Notes under the pieces: generated by a model
Database searches by the model: none
What the model saw: only the letters and a program-made list of their open reading frames with translations
Told to the model about the DNA's origin: nothing
Shown: positions 10,869 to 20,201 of the stretch, piece after piece
Numbering within the stretch: the stretch's first letter is position 1
Layout: the number at the start of each line of letters is the position of its first letter
Position numbers and translations under genes: made by a program
Origin: DATBQN01 sp963799925
GTDB taxonomy: Bacteria > Acidobacteriota > Thermoanaerobaculia > Multivoradales > UBA5704
Length of the DNA stretch: 64,000 nt
Assembly (NCBI GenBank): GCA_963799925.1
Contig: CAWCYZ010000002.1
Span: forward strand, 372,001 to 436,000
Reading direction: 5' to 3'

Positions 10869-11417
10869 ATGCCGTCGCGACGGATCATGAATCGCCTGTA
10901 CTACTTCACGATCGAGGACGAGAGCATCCTCTCGGAGGCCTTCACCCAGCTCGAGCGGGACGTCTATGCCATCACCTACAAGGTGGCCGGCAGCGAGGAC
11001 GTCTTCGTGACCACGGGGGAGACCAAGGACGCGATGGACCGGAACGACATCCCCTACAACCTCCTGGCCGAGGAGGAAGCCTCGAAGATCGCCGTCTACC
11101 ACTCGCCGCTGTCGCGCGAGGAGCTGGGCGACTACGAGGACGCGATCAAGGCGCTCGCCCTGGCCTGCCGCGCCATCGCCCTCGCCTGCGTCGGGGTCAA
11201 CGGCGAGAGCAACCTCGGCTTCGACCTCTCGAACGGCGCCAAGCACTACACCTACTTCACGGCGCCGGCCGGCCACACCTTCATCTGGCGCCTGTTCCGC
11301 GACCGCCAGGACGCGGTGAAGTTCCTCTCCAAGCTGACCGCCGGCGAGAAAAAGGCCGTCGAGTGGGCCGAGTCGATCCCGCTGGGATCAGCCAAGGAGC
11401 TCAAGTCGTATCATTAG
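10869..11417 (+). CDS. Conserved-looking cytoplasmic protein of unknown function
   Basis: A 182-residue protein that I do not recognise. It has no signal peptide or membrane segment and is acidic in the first half (YFTIEDESILSEAFTQLERD). A cysteine pair lies in LACRAIALACVGVNGESN, and aromatic residues cluster at AKHYTYFTAPAGHTFIWRLF. The ATG at 10869 has AGGAGG about ten bases upstream and is preferred over the ATG at 10761; MNRLYYF at 10887 is the next alternative. It appears monocistronic, between a rhomboid gene and xseA. Confidence 0.6.
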   Translation: MPSRRIMNRLYYFTIEDESILSEAFTQLERDVYAITYKVAGSEDVFVTTGETKDAMDRNDIPYNLLAEEEASKIAVYHSPLSREELGDYEDAIKALALACRAIALACVGVNGESNLGFDLSNGAKHYTYFTAPAGHTFIWRLFRDRQDAVKFLSKLTAGEKKAVEWAESIPLGSAKELKSYH

Positions 11418-11519
11418 GAGAGGATCGGTGTGGGGCTAGCGCGGGCTGCGGCGCGGGACGGTTCTTCTCTCCGGCAGGCTTTACGGCGTCGATCGGATCG
11501 CCCCCCGCATCCCCTCGAT

Positions 11520-11549
11520 CCCCTTCCCACCCCTCCGGGGGGGAAGGGG
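11520..11549. repeat. GC-rich hairpin in the intergenic stretch before xseA
   Basis: CCCCTTCCC (11520-11528) pairs with GGGAAGGGG (11541-11549) around a 12-base loop. The rest of 11418-11674 shows no gene, only this stem and the TAGACT box near xseA. A similar stem with arms CCCCTCTC/GAGAGGGG occurs at 30214-30232. It has no T-tract, so a small dispersed palindrome is more likely than a terminator. Confidence 0.45.
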
Positions 11550-11674
11550 ACGCCCTCTCCCGCTCGCGTTCGATCCAGAGGACGCCACCCTCCCGCTCGA
11601 GCTCATATACGCCAGGATGGCTCGCGCCTCTCCTCTTCCCCACCTCTCGGGCCCTCATCCCATAGACTGATCGC

Positions 11675-13147
11675 GTGAACCTGCCGCTCTTCGAGCCCAC
11701 CTACAGCGTCTCGCGGCTCTGCGGCGAGGTCCGCGGCTTCCTCTCGGAGGCGTTCTCCGCGGTCTGGGTGGCGGGCGAGGCGCAGCGGGTGCGGCTGTCG
11801 CCGCGGGGCCATCTCTACTTCGAGCTGATCGAGAAGGGCGAGGGGGACGAGATCACCGCCAAGCTCGAGGCGGTGATCTGGAAGACGGACTTCGCCCGCG
11901 TGCAGAAGCTCCTCCAGGCGACCGGCCAGCCGATCGGCGAGGGGATCCAGATCCGCTGCCGGGGCAGCCTCGACTTCTACGCGCCCGGCGGCCGGCTCCA
12001 GCTCTGCGTCCGCGAGGTCGACCCGGCCTTCACCCTCGGCCACCTCGAGCGGCGCCGGCGGGAGACCCTGACGGCGCTCACCGCCGCCGGCCTCCTCGAC
12101 CGCAACCGCTCCCATCCCTTCCCGGAGCTGCCGCTCACCCTCGCCCTCATCACCTCGCAGGGGAGCGCCGCCTACCACGACTTCCTCGCCTGCCTGGGCG
12201 ACAGCGGCTACGGGTTCCGCGTCCTCTTCCTCCACGCCGCCGTCCAGGGGCGGGACGCCGAGCGCGAGATCGCCTCGGCTCTCGCGGCGCTCGCCGGCCT
12301 GCCGGTCGACTGCGCGGTGCTCATCCGCGGCGGCGGCGCCAAGACCGACCTCGCCGTCTTCGACAGCCGGCGGATCGCCGAGGCGATCGCGCTCGCCCCG
12401 TTCCCGGTGGTGACCGGCCTCGGCCACGAGATCGACCGCGCCATCGCCGACCGCGTCGCCCACACCGCGGTCCGTACTCCCACCCAGGCGGCCGAGCTGC
12501 TGATCGACGCCGTGGCCCGGCTCGATGGGCGGGTGGCGGAGCTCGAGCGGGATCTGCTGCGCGGGGCGCTGCTGCCGCTCGCCCGCGCCCGCGAGGCGCT
12601 CGGCCGCGCCGAGCGGGGCATCGGGATGGGGCGCCTGCGCCTCGCCGGCGCCGGCACCCGGCTGGCGGAGATCGCCCGCGCCCTGTCGCGGCTCGGCCGC
12701 GCCGGCTTGAAAGGCGCCGTCCGCCGCGAGGCGGAGCTCACCGGCCGGCTCGCCGGCGCCGCGCGGCGCCGGGTCGAGGGGACGGCGCGCGAGCGCGAGG
12801 CGCTCGGCGGCCGCCTGGCCGGCGCCGCGCGCGCCAGCGCCCGCCAGGCGGCGGTGCGCATCGACGGCCTGGCGCGGCTCGCCGCCCAGCTCGCCCCCGA
12901 GCGGGCGCTGGCGCGCGGCTTCACCATCACCCGCGACGAGGGCGGGCGGGTGCTGCGCCGGCCGGAGCAGGTCGCCGCCGGCGACCGGATCACCACCTCG
13001 ACCGCGGGCGGAGCGCTGACCAGCCGGGTCGAGGATCGAGCGACGACACCAGGAGCGGCCCTTGACGAGCCGCTGACGAGCCGCTTGACGAGCCGCGTGA
13101 CCGGCGACGGCGACGAGACAGCGCCCAGACTAGCGGAGACGCCATGA
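11675..13147 (+). CDS. xseA: Exonuclease VII large subunit
   Basis: Large subunit of exonuclease VII, which degrades single-stranded DNA from both ends in repair and msDNA turnover. The 490 residues contain an N-terminal OB domain (YSVSRLCGEVRGFL, VRLSPRGHLYFEL), then the catalytic domain with ALITSQGSAAYHDFL, LIRGGGAKTDLAVFD and VTGLGHEIDRAIADRVAH, and a long coiled-coil arm. It ends in the usual ALARGFTITRD block and a short repetitive SRLTSRVTG tail. The start is GTG; TAGACT six bases upstream suggests a leaderless transcript. Its stop overlaps the xseB start by four bases. Confidence 0.95.
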   Translation: MNLPLFEPTYSVSRLCGEVRGFLSEAFSAVWVAGEAQRVRLSPRGHLYFELIEKGEGDEITAKLEAVIWKTDFARVQKLLQATGQPIGEGIQIRCRGSLDFYAPGGRLQLCVREVDPAFTLGHLERRRRETLTALTAAGLLDRNRSHPFPELPLTLALITSQGSAAYHDFLACLGDSGYGFRVLFLHAAVQGRDAEREIASALAALAGLPVDCAVLIRGGGAKTDLAVFDSRRIAEAIALAPFPVVTGLGHEIDRAIADRVAHTAVRTPTQAAELLIDAVARLDGRVAELERDLLRGALLPLARAREALGRAERGIGMGRLRLAGAGTRLAEIARALSRLGRAGLKGAVRREAELTGRLAGAARRRVEGTAREREALGGRLAGAARASARQAAVRIDGLARLAAQLAPERALARGFTITRDEGGRVLRRPEQVAAGDRITTSTAGGALTSRVEDRATTPGAALDEPLTSRLTSRVTGDGDETAPRLAETP

Positions 13148-13407
13148 GCGACGAGCGAGAGACGACGCCCTCGGAGACCGCGGAGAGCCCCGGCTTCCGC
13201 GCCGCCATCGACGAGCTGGAGGAGATCCTGGCGCGGATCGAGGGCGAGGAGACCGACATCGACCGTCTAGGCGAGGAGCTGCGCCGCGCCGCCTTCCTCC
13301 TCGAGGTCTGCCGCGGCAAGATCCGCAAGGCGGAGGTCGAGGTGACGCAGATCGTCCAGTCCCTCGAAGCCAAGGGCGAGGCCGGCGAGCCGGAGCCGAC
13401 GCGATGA
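13144..13407 (+). CDS. xseB: Exonuclease VII small subunit
   Basis: An 87-residue helical protein of the XseB family. The diagnostic run is FRAAIDELEEILARIEGEE, then LGEELRRAAFLLEVCRGKI forming the second helix. Several small subunits wrap around the XseA arm and are needed for activity and solubility. The ATG overlaps the xseA stop (ATGA), giving translational coupling and suggesting balanced production. The C-terminal ten residues are a disordered Gly/Glu tail. Confidence 0.92.
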   Translation: MSDERETTPSETAESPGFRAAIDELEEILARIEGEETDIDRLGEELRRAAFLLEVCRGKIRKAEVEVTQIVQSLEAKGEAGEPEPTR

Positions 13408-13470
13408 GCGCCGATGCGCGCCACGAGGCGTTCCACGGCGGCGGCGGCGCCTTGCCGCCGCTTTGATCCC

Positions 13471-13659
13471 ATGGAAGAGCGCGGCGCCATCGCCCTTTTC
13501 GTCGTCTTCAGCGTGCTCGCCGTGATCGGTGCCTACTGGGCCCTCGCGAGCGTCAGGAGCCGCGCCGCCGGTGTCTGGGGCGCCCTGGGAACCGCCCTCT
13601 TCTTCCTCGCCCTCTTCTGGGGCTGGCGGCTGCTCCTCCGCCAGGCCGGCCTGCCCTAG
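13471..13659 (+). CDS. Small two-helix membrane protein
   Basis: A 62-residue protein with two hydrophobic segments (AIALFVVFSVLAVIGAYWAL and GALGTALFFLALFWGWRLLL). I do not recognise the family. I use the ATG at 13471; the frame is open to 13414, but the added N-terminal residues are arginine-rich and unlike a coding start. No strong Shine-Dalgarno is visible. It lies between xseB and a DUF2007 protein on the same strand. Confidence 0.5.
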   Translation: MEERGAIALFVVFSVLAVIGAYWALASVRSRAAGVWGALGTALFFLALFWGWRLLLRQAGLP

Positions 13660-13695
13660 GGTGCCGATGTCGCCGCCGGCGGGAACTGTGCGACC

Positions 13696-14424
13696 ATGGA
13701 GACGGTGAGATACGAGCTGGAGCGGCTGGTCACCATCGAGACCTTCGCGGCGCCCTGGGCGGCGCAGCTCGCGCGGTCCCGGCTGGAGGCGGCGGGGATC
13801 GAGGCGGTGGTGGCCGACGAGCACCTCAGCCGCATGATCACCATCCATACCTTCGGCGGCGCCCGCCTCCAGGTCCGCGAGCGGGATGCCGCGGCGGCGG
13901 TCGAGGTCCTGGCGCGCGAGGCGGCGCTCCCCGAGCTCTACCTGGTGACGGAGGAGGACGCGGCGTGCCCGCGCTGCCCGGGCTGCAAGTCCGACCGCAT
14001 CGCCTTCGAGCGCTGGTCGCGGCTCGGCTTCGTCTCCTCCTGGCTCCTCTTCGGCATCCCCATCCCCATCCCCAAGAACCGCTGGCTGTGCCGGAGCTGC
14101 GGCGCGGCGTGGAAGGAAGAGGAGCTGCCGCCCCGCCGGCGGAGCGGGCTGGCGGTCGAGGTCGAGGCCGACGACGACGCTCTCGTCGCCGTCGCCCGCT
14201 TCACCGCCCCCTGGGCGGCGCACCTGGCGCGGACCCGCCTCGAGGTCGACGGGATCGACGCCTGCGTCCTCGAAGAGCGAATGCCGCTCGCCAATCTCGT
14301 CACCGGCCAGCTCGCCGCCCTGTCGCGCGTCGCCGTCCATGCCGAGGACGCCCGCCGCGCGCGCGAGATCCTGCAGGCCGACGTCCCCGCCGCCGAGCTC
14401 GCGGCGGGCGATCTCGACGATTAG
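13696..14424 (+). CDS. Zinc-ribbon protein with two DUF2007-like domains
   Basis: A 242-residue cytoplasmic protein. Residues 8-70 and 155-225 are two related DUF2007-type (putative signal-transducing) domains, each opening with F-x-APWAAxLAR and containing an LExxGI-type helix. Between them lies a zinc ribbon, CPGCKSDRI and CRSCGAAW, and a hydrophobic SSWLLFGIPIPIPKN loop. The role of DUF2007 is not established. A second DUF2007/zinc-ribbon gene lies at 30469. The gene overlaps the 3' end of the opposing membrane-protein gene by four bases. Confidence 0.7.
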   Translation: METVRYELERLVTIETFAAPWAAQLARSRLEAAGIEAVVADEHLSRMITIHTFGGARLQVRERDAAAAVEVLAREAALPELYLVTEEDAACPRCPGCKSDRIAFERWSRLGFVSSWLLFGIPIPIPKNRWLCRSCGAAWKEEELPPRRRSGLAVEVEADDDALVAVARFTAPWAAHLARTRLEVDGIDACVLEERMPLANLVTGQLAALSRVAVHAEDARRAREILQADVPAAELAAGDLDD

Positions 14425-14888
14425 CGGCGCGGCGCCGCCAGCATCTCCGCCTCGTCGCGCGCCTCCGGCGCCGCGCTCCCCGCCTCCACCCGCTCGAGGA
14501 TCTTCTCCTTCGTCTTCGCCTCCAGCCCCTCCGACTTGACCTCCTGGCGGAGGCGGCCGAAGGAGCTCATGTAGACGTTGGCGATGGCGACCAGGGCGAA
14601 GAAGGAGACGAGATAGCCCCGCCAGTCGTCGTAGAGCAGCCGGAAGCGGGTGACGAAGAGGAAGAAGGCCGTCACGTAATGGCTGAAGCAGTACTCGCAG
14701 GTGAAGAGGTAGAAGAACTTGCGAGCCAGGCCCGAGCGGCAGTCGCGCGACCGGCGGGCGCAGTACTCGCGCGGCTCGCGGAAGACCTCCTCGTGGGTCA
14801 CCGTCCAGGCGACGCAGGCGATGGGCACGGCGAGCACCAGCAGCCAGACGATCTGGCGCCAGAGCTGGGGGCTGTCGGAGGGAGTCAT
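14421..14888 (-). CDS. Membrane protein of unknown function with CEYCFSH motif
   Basis: A 155-residue protein with about three hydrophobic segments: WRQIVWLLVLAVPIACVAW, the YVTAFFLFVTRFRLL region and GYLVSFFALVAIANVYMSS. A cysteine-rich stretch (REYCARRSRDC, then FTCEYCFSHYVTAF) precedes the second segment. The C-terminus is an acidic/basic helix likely in the cytoplasm. It vaguely resembles DUF1360-type small membrane proteins, but I would not assign it. I take the ATG at 14888; the longer frame to 15002 overlaps the tetR promoter. It is divergent from tetR. Confidence 0.55.
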   Translation of the reverse strand: MTPSDSPQLWRQIVWLLVLAVPIACVAWTVTHEEVFREPREYCARRSRDCRSGLARKFFYLFTCEYCFSHYVTAFFLFVTRFRLLYDDWRGYLVSFFALVAIANVYMSSFGRLRQEVKSEGLEAKTKEKILERVEAGSAAPEARDEAEMLAAPRR

Positions 14889-14975
14889 CGGGAAAGCCTC
14901 GGAGCGGGCACGGGGACCCGCCCACGAGAGCTGCAACATCGGGGCCGTGGGGGCCGCACGGGGGGGCGCGCGCCC

Positions 14976-15008
14976 TTGACTGGAAAATAAATATCCGTAC
15001 ACTTATTT
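14976..15008 (+). promoter_or_regulatory. tetR promoter with overlapping AT-rich operator
   Basis: TTGACT (14976-14981), a 16-base spacer, then TACACT (14998-15003), eight bases before the tetR ATG, so the mRNA would be nearly leaderless. An inverted repeat AAATAA-N12-TTATTT (14985-15008) covers the spacer and -10 box and is a likely TetR operator. The AT-rich block stands out from the surrounding 70% GC. Confidence 0.55.
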
Positions 15009-15011
15009 ACC

Positions 15012-15797
15012 ATGGGACGCAAGCCGAAGGTCACCCGCGATGAAGTCCTCCGCGCCGCCCGCGCGGCGTTCGCCGAGCGCGGCTTCGAGGCGACGACGCT
15101 CGCCGCCATCGCGGCGCGGCTCGACGTCAGCCCGGCGGCGCTGCTGCGCCATGCGCCGACCAAGGAGGAGCTGTTCGCCGTGTCGATGCGCGCCGGCGAG
15201 GGCGAGATCCGGCCGCCGATCGAATTCCTCGTCGACCTGAGCGGCGAGGAGGACCCGCTGCAGGTGCTCGAGCGCTTCGCCCGGGCGATGGTGCCCTTCC
15301 TCGAGCAGAAGCTCGACGAGACGGTGGCGAGCTGGATGCGCTCGAAGGCGCGGGTCGAGAGCGTCGCCGACCTGCGCCTTCCCTTCGACCCGGCCGCGAG
15401 CCCGACGCCGCCGCAGCGGGTCCTCGCGCTCGTCGAGGCATACCTGCGGCGCGCGGTCGCCGCCGGCCGGCTCACCCTCTCCGACCCGCGCGCCGCCGCC
15501 CTGGCGTTCCTCGGCTCGCTCCATTCCTACGTGACGCTCCACCGCATGGCGCGCATCTGCGATCCGCCGTTCCCCTTCGATCGGTACCTCGCGACGCTCC
15601 TCGAGCTGTGGACCCACGGCGCCATCCCCGCCGCAGCGGAGCTCTCGCCCGCCGGCGAGACCCCGGCGGCCGAGCGCCGGCCGACGCGCACCTCGGGACC
15701 GCGGCAGCATCCCGCCCTCGGCCTGCGCACCGGCCGCGGACCCGGCGACCCGCCGCCGCGGCGAAACCGCCGCGGCCCCAAGGAAAGGACGCGATGA
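15012..15797 (+). CDS. TetR family transcriptional regulator of an export operon
   Basis: A 261-residue TetR-type repressor. The N-terminal helix-turn-helix is VTRDEVLRAARAAFAERGF followed by TTLAAIAARLDVSPAALLRH. The ligand-binding part spans about residues 60-210, and the last 45 residues are a disordered Arg/Pro tail. Its stop overlaps the HlyD start, so it heads a tetR-hlyD-ABC-permease operon that resembles the E. coli cecR-ybhGFSR set. Autorepression through the AT-rich inverted repeat just upstream is likely. The inducer is unknown. Confidence 0.85.
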   Translation: MGRKPKVTRDEVLRAARAAFAERGFEATTLAAIAARLDVSPAALLRHAPTKEELFAVSMRAGEGEIRPPIEFLVDLSGEEDPLQVLERFARAMVPFLEQKLDETVASWMRSKARVESVADLRLPFDPAASPTPPQRVLALVEAYLRRAVAAGRLTLSDPRAAALAFLGSLHSYVTLHRMARICDPPFPFDRYLATLLELWTHGAIPAAAELSPAGETPAAERRPTRTSGPRQHPALGLRTGRGPGDPPPRRNRRGPKERTR

Positions 15798-16778
15798 GAT
15801 CGAAGCGGATCGCCATCGTCGTGCTGCTCGCCGCCGCGGCGGCGGCGGGAGCGGGCTGGTACTTCACCCATCGCGACCCGGCGAGCGGCCTCGTGCTCTC
15901 GGGGTCGATCGAGGAGAGGAGCGTCGAAGTCGGCTCGCTCGTCGGCGGCCGCGTCGCCCGCGTGCACGTCGACGAGGGGGCGATGGTCAGGGCCGGCCAG
16001 CCGCTCGTCACCTTCGAGCCCGATCTCGTCGACCTCCAGGTCACCCAGCAGCGGGCGCAGGTCGCGCAGCCTCGAGGCGAGCCTCGCCAAGGCCCTGCAT
16101 GGGCCGCGCAGCGAGGAGCGGGCGCGGGCGCGCGACGCCTGGCAGGCCGCCGAGACCGACCGCCGGCGCTTCGAGGCGCTGTGGAAGTCCGGCGTCGTCG
16201 CCAAGCAGCAGTACGACGCGGCGGCGGTCAAGGCGGCGGACCTCCGCCAGGCGCTGCTCGAGGCCGAGCGCGGCACCGTCCAGGAGGACATCGCCGCGGC
16301 GCGCGCCGACCTCGAGCGCGAGCGCCAGAAGCTCGCCTACGTCGAGCGCCAGCGCCAGGAGCTCGTCGTCGCGGCGCCGGCCGACGGCATCGTCGAATCG
16401 ATGGACCTGCGCCCCGGCGACCTGGTCGCCGCCAACCAGCCGGTCGCCACCCTCCTCGAGCCCGACCAGATCTGGGTGCGGGTGTTCGTCCCCGAGACGC
16501 AGCTGGGCCGCGTCCGCATCGGCCAGGACGCCGCGATCACCGTCGACACCTTCCCCCATCGCGCCTTCCACGGCCGGGTGGTCGAGATGCGCAGCCAGGG
16601 CGAGTACACGCCGCGCAACCTGCAGACGCTCGAGCAGAGGAGCGACGAGGTCTTCGGCGTCAAGGTGCGGATCGATCCGGCGCCCGAGCTGAAGGCCGGC
16701 ATGGCGGCGATGGTCCGGCTCGGCGCCGGCGGTGCCCCGGCCGACGGCGCCCCGGCCGCGGGCCGGAGCCGACGGTGA
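15794..16778 (+). CDS. HlyD-type membrane fusion protein, YbhG-like (one frameshift)
   Basis: A protein of about 327 residues: an N-terminal signal anchor (IAIVVLLAAAAAAGAGWYF), a first lipoyl half (GSLVGGRVARVHVDEGAMV), a coiled-coil hairpin and a second lipoyl half (VVAAPADGIVESMDLRPGD), then a beta barrel (WVRVFVPETQLGRVRIGQ). The coiled coil (SLEASLAKALHG onward) is in the next frame because of one surplus base near 16060-16072. It would bridge an inner-membrane ABC exporter to the outer membrane. It overlaps neighbours by four bases on both sides. Confidence 0.8.
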
Positions 16779-17835
16779 GCGCCGAGCCGGCGCCCGCGCC
16801 GACGACACCGGCCGCACCGGCCGCCGTCGAATCCCCCCTCGGCATCGCGGCCCGCGAGGTGAGCCGCGACTTCGGCAAGGTGCGGGCGCTCGACCGCGTC
16901 TCGCTCGAGGTGCCGCGCGGCGAGATCTACGGCCTCCTGGGGCCCAACGGCTCGGGCAAATCGACGCTGATCCGCATCCTCTGCGGCCTGCTGGCGCCCA
17001 CCGCCGGCAGCGCCACGGTCGACGGCCTGGACGTCGCCGGCAACGGCGAGGAGATCCGCCGCCGCATCGGCTACGTGCCGCAGAAGTTCTCGCTCTACGA
17101 GGACCTCTCGGTCGACGAGAACCTGAGCTTCTTCGCCGCCGTCTACGGCCTCGACGGCGCGCTCAGGAAGGAGCGCAAGGACTGGGCGATCGAGCTGACC
17201 AAGATCGGCCCCTACCTCGGCCGCCTCGCCGGGCAGCTCTCGGGCGGCTGGAAGCAGCGGCTGTCGCTCGCCGCCGCGGTGATGCACCGGCCGCGCGTGC
17301 TGTTCCTCGACGAGCCGACGGCCGGCATCGATCCGGTGGCGCGGCGCGAGCTGTGGAACCTGCTCTTCGACCTCGCCGCCCAGCAGGTGACCCTCCTCGT
17401 CACCACCCACTACATGGACGAGGCCGAGCGCTGCGGCAAGGTCGGCTACATCTATCTCTCCCACATGCTGGTCGAGGGCAGGCCCGACGAGCTCACCCGG
17501 CTCGCCGAGGTGACGCCGCCCGGCACGCGGCGGGTCGAGGCGGAGTGCGAGCAGGGGGCGGCGGCGGTGATGAGCCGCACGCGGAGCCTGCCCTACGTCC
17601 AGGAGGTGACGATCTTCGGCAACGCCCTCCACCTGCTGGTCGACGCCGGGAAGAGCGACGAGCGAGATCGCGCGCGACCTCGAAGCGACGGCGCACGCGC
17701 CCGTCCACGTGCGCCCGATCGCCCCCTCGCTCGAGGACGTCTTCGTGCGCCTGACCCGCGCTGCAGTCGAACGGCAAGGGCGAGGCGCCGGGGAGCCCCG
17801 CGCCCGCGCAGCCGGGGACGGAGGCGCGGCGATGA
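16775..17835 (+). CDS. ABC exporter ATP-binding subunit, YbhF-like (two frameshifts)
   Basis: An ABC ATPase of about 350 residues with Walker A (GLLGPNGSGKSTLIRIL), Q-loop (YVPQKFSLYEDLSV), signature LSGGWKQRLSLAAAV, Walker B (VLFLDEPTAGIDP) and switch histidine (LVTTHYMDEAE). Surplus bases near 17655 and 17760 shift the C-terminal domain, whose true end appears to be LQSNGKGEAPGSPAPAQPG then a TGA at 17833-17835 overlapping the permease ATG. The start is GTG overlapping the HlyD stop. It energises the ABC-2 permease encoded next; the exported substrate is unknown. Confidence 0.82.
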
Positions 17836-18940
17836 GGGGCTTCGGCGCCGTCCTCAAGAAGGAGGCGATCCAGATGCTCCGCGACAGCGGGACGCTGCGC
17901 TTCGCCCTCATGGTGCCGATCTTCCAGCTCGTCCTCTTCGGCCTGATCGACACCAACGTCCGCCACGTGCCGACCGTGGTCTTCGACCAGAGCCGCACCG
18001 CGGCGAGCCGCGAGCTGGTCGCCGACTTCGTCAACACCAGCTACTTCGACGTCGTCGGCTACGTGCCGTCGCGCGCCGCGCTGCGCCGCGAGATCGTCGC
18101 CGGCCGCGCCTCGGTCGGCGTCGAGATCCCGCCCGACTTCGCCCGCCGCCAGCTCTACGGGCAGCCGGCGAGCTTCCTGGTGCTGATCGACGGCTCGGAC
18201 TCGACGATCTCGGCGCAGACCCTGGGGGCCGCCAACGGCATCGCCCTCAACCGCTCGCTCGCCGCGGTGCGCGACAAGATGGGGGTCCGCGACTTCCCGC
18301 TCGAGGCGCACCCGACCCTCCTCTTCAACCCCGACTCGCGGAGCGCCAACCTGCTGATCCCGGGCCTCGTCGCCATCCTCCTCACCTTCTCGGGGACGCT
18401 GCTCTCGGCCTACGCCATCGTCCGCGAGCGCGAGCGCGGGACGCTCGAGCAGCTCATGGTCACCCCGGCCTCGCCGCTCGCCGTGGTGCTGGGGAAGCTC
18501 CTGCCCTACCTGGTGCTCGCCTTCGTGCAGCTCCTCTTCGTCCTCGCCCTCATGCGCTTCGTCTTCGGGGTGCCGATCCACGGCAGCATCACCGCTGCTG
18601 CTCGGGCTGTCGCTCATCTACCTCTTCGCCCTGCTGTCGCTGGGGCTCCTGGTCTCGTCGCGGGCGCGCACGCAGATGGAGGCGACGCAGATCGCGCAGA
18701 TGGTGCTCCTGCCCTCGATCATGCTCTCCGGCTACATCTTCCCGCTGTCCTCGCTGCCGGCGCCGCTGCGCTGGCTGTCGCAGATCCTGCCGGCCACCCA
18801 CTTCATCGCCATCTCGCGCGGCATCGTCATCCGCGGCGCCTCGTTCGCGGACCTCTGGCAGCCGCGTCGTCGCTCTCCTGGCGATCGCCGCGGTGCTGGT
18901 GGCGGGGAGCGCGCGGGCGTTCAAGAAGACGATCTCCTGA
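17832..18940 (+). CDS. ABC-2 type export permease, YbhS/YbhR-like (two frameshifts)
   Basis: A permease of about 368 residues with one N-terminal helix, a large periplasmic loop (residues about 45-180) and five C-terminal helices, the layout of YbhR/YbhS-type ABC-2 permeases. The diagnostic ERERGTLEQLMVTPASP motif is present. Frame breaks near 18595 and 18862 are each repaired by removing one base: LLLGLSLIYLFALLSLG follows HGSIT, and RVVALLAIAAVLVAG follows FADLWQ. Only one permease gene is present, so it probably acts as a homodimer. Confidence 0.8.
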
Positions 18941-18999
18941 GCCGGCGCATGCGGCCGGGTACGAGCAGGCCGGTACGAGGATTGCTCCGCTGAGGACGC

Positions 19000-19278
19000 A
19001 TGGAACCCCTGCTGCCGCCCACCCGCCATCCCGAAGAACCGATCGATCGCCCAGCGGAGAAGGAGCCGGAGGATTCGCCGGCGCGAGGGCCGGCGGTGCG
19101 CGAGCCGCCCGTCCGTCCCGGCGCGCCCGGGCGCGAAGATCCCCCGCCGCACGGGCCGCTCGACGACCCCGACCTGCCGCCGCCCGGCCGCGAGCCGGCG
19201 CGCCAGGACCCGCCGATCGAAGACCCGCCGGAAGGCTTCCCGCAGGCTCCGGTCGGCGAGCCCGAGCCGCTCGGCTGA
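19000..19278 (+). CDS. Proline-rich low-complexity protein (doubtful)
   Basis: A 92-residue frame of which about a third is proline with many charged residues and no hydrophobic core. It lies between the ABC permease and the zinc-ribbon rhomboid gene on the same strand. There is no recognisable domain and no convincing ribosome-binding site. It may be a disordered protein or an open frame by base composition. I keep it because nothing else explains 18941-19337. Confidence 0.3.
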   Translation: MEPLLPPTRHPEEPIDRPAEKEPEDSPARGPAVREPPVRPGAPGREDPPPHGPLDDPDLPPPGREPARQDPPIEDPPEGFPQAPVGEPEPLG

Positions 19279-19337
19279 GGCACTCGGGCGCTCGTCCGGC
19301 CGGCGGTCTGCCGCGGCTTCGCGCTAGAGTACCCGCC

Positions 19338-20201
19338 ATGTTCCGGCGACAGAGGAGCGGTGCCGTGGTCTGCCCCTCGTGCGGCAAGCTGGTGGGGGTG
19401 ACGGACGAGCGGTGCTTCAGCTGCGGGCGGCGCAATCCCGGGATGTGGGGGCTGACCGGGATGGTCCGCGGCCTCGGGCGGGACATGGGCTTCGTCCAGC
19501 TCGTCATGGGCGGCACGATCCTGCTCTACGGCGCGATGCTCGCCTGGGACGTCCAGGGCATCCGCGGCGGCGGCCCGTTCTCGTTCCTGGCGCCCAGCCC
19601 GGCCAGCCTGCTCGCCTTCGGCGCCAGCGGCGCCCTGCCGGTCTTCGGCTACGGCCACTGGTGGACCGTGCTCTCCGCCGGCTGGCTCCACGCCGGCATC
19701 CTCCACATCCTCTTCAACCTGCTCTGGGTGCGCCAGCTCGCCCCCGAGACCGCCGAGTACTACGGCCCCGGCCGCATGACGATCCTCTACACCGTCGGCT
19801 CGGTCGCCGGCTTCGGGCTGAGCAGCGCCGTCGCGGCGTTCCTCCCCTTCCTCGGCGGCGCCCGCTTCTCGGTCGGCGCCTCGGCGCCGCTCTTCGCCCT
19901 CCTGGCCGCCCTCGTCTACTACGGCCGGCGGTCCGGCAGCCGCATGGTGAGCCGGCAGGCCTGGACCTGGGCGATCGTCCTCTTCGTCTTCGGTCTCCTG
20001 CCGGGCAACGGGGTGGACAACTGGGCGCACCTCGGCGGCTTCGCCGGGGGCTATCTCGCCGCCAAGGGGCTCGACCCGCTGCGCGAGGAGCGCGGCGACC
20101 ACGTGCTGGCCGGGATCGCCTGCCTGGCGGCCACCTTCCTCTCCGTCGCCGCCTCGCTCGTCACCTTCTACCTGCAGATCAAGCCGACGCTGGGGCGCTA
20201 G
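19338..20201 (+). CDS. Rhomboid protease with N-terminal zinc ribbon
   Basis: A 287-residue protein. Residues 10-32 form a zinc ribbon (CPSCGKLVG and CFSCGRRNPG). The rest is a rhomboid fold with about seven helices: the WWTVLSAGWLHAGILHILFN block, the catalytic serine in VGASAPLFALLA and the histidine in NWAHLGGFAGGY. It should be an inner-membrane serine protease whose zinc ribbon faces the cytoplasm. TAGAGT lies seven bases before the ATG, suggesting a leaderless mRNA. Its stop overlaps the opposing molybdopterin gene by four bases. Confidence 0.85.
   Translation: MFRRQRSGAVVCPSCGKLVGVTDERCFSCGRRNPGMWGLTGMVRGLGRDMGFVQLVMGGTILLYGAMLAWDVQGIRGGGPFSFLAPSPASLLAFGASGALPVFGYGHWWTVLSAGWLHAGILHILFNLLWVRQLAPETAEYYGPGRMTILYTVGSVAGFGLSSAVAAFLPFLGGARFSVGASAPLFALLAALVYYGRRSGSRMVSRQAWTWAIVLFVFGLLPGNGVDNWAHLGGFAGGYLAAKGLDPLREERGDHVLAGIACLAATFLSVAASLVTFYLQIKPTLGR

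Noticed and set aside
18941..19337. Second ABC-2 permease gene as in ybhGFSR
   Set aside because: The space after the permease holds only a proline-rich frame without membrane helices.
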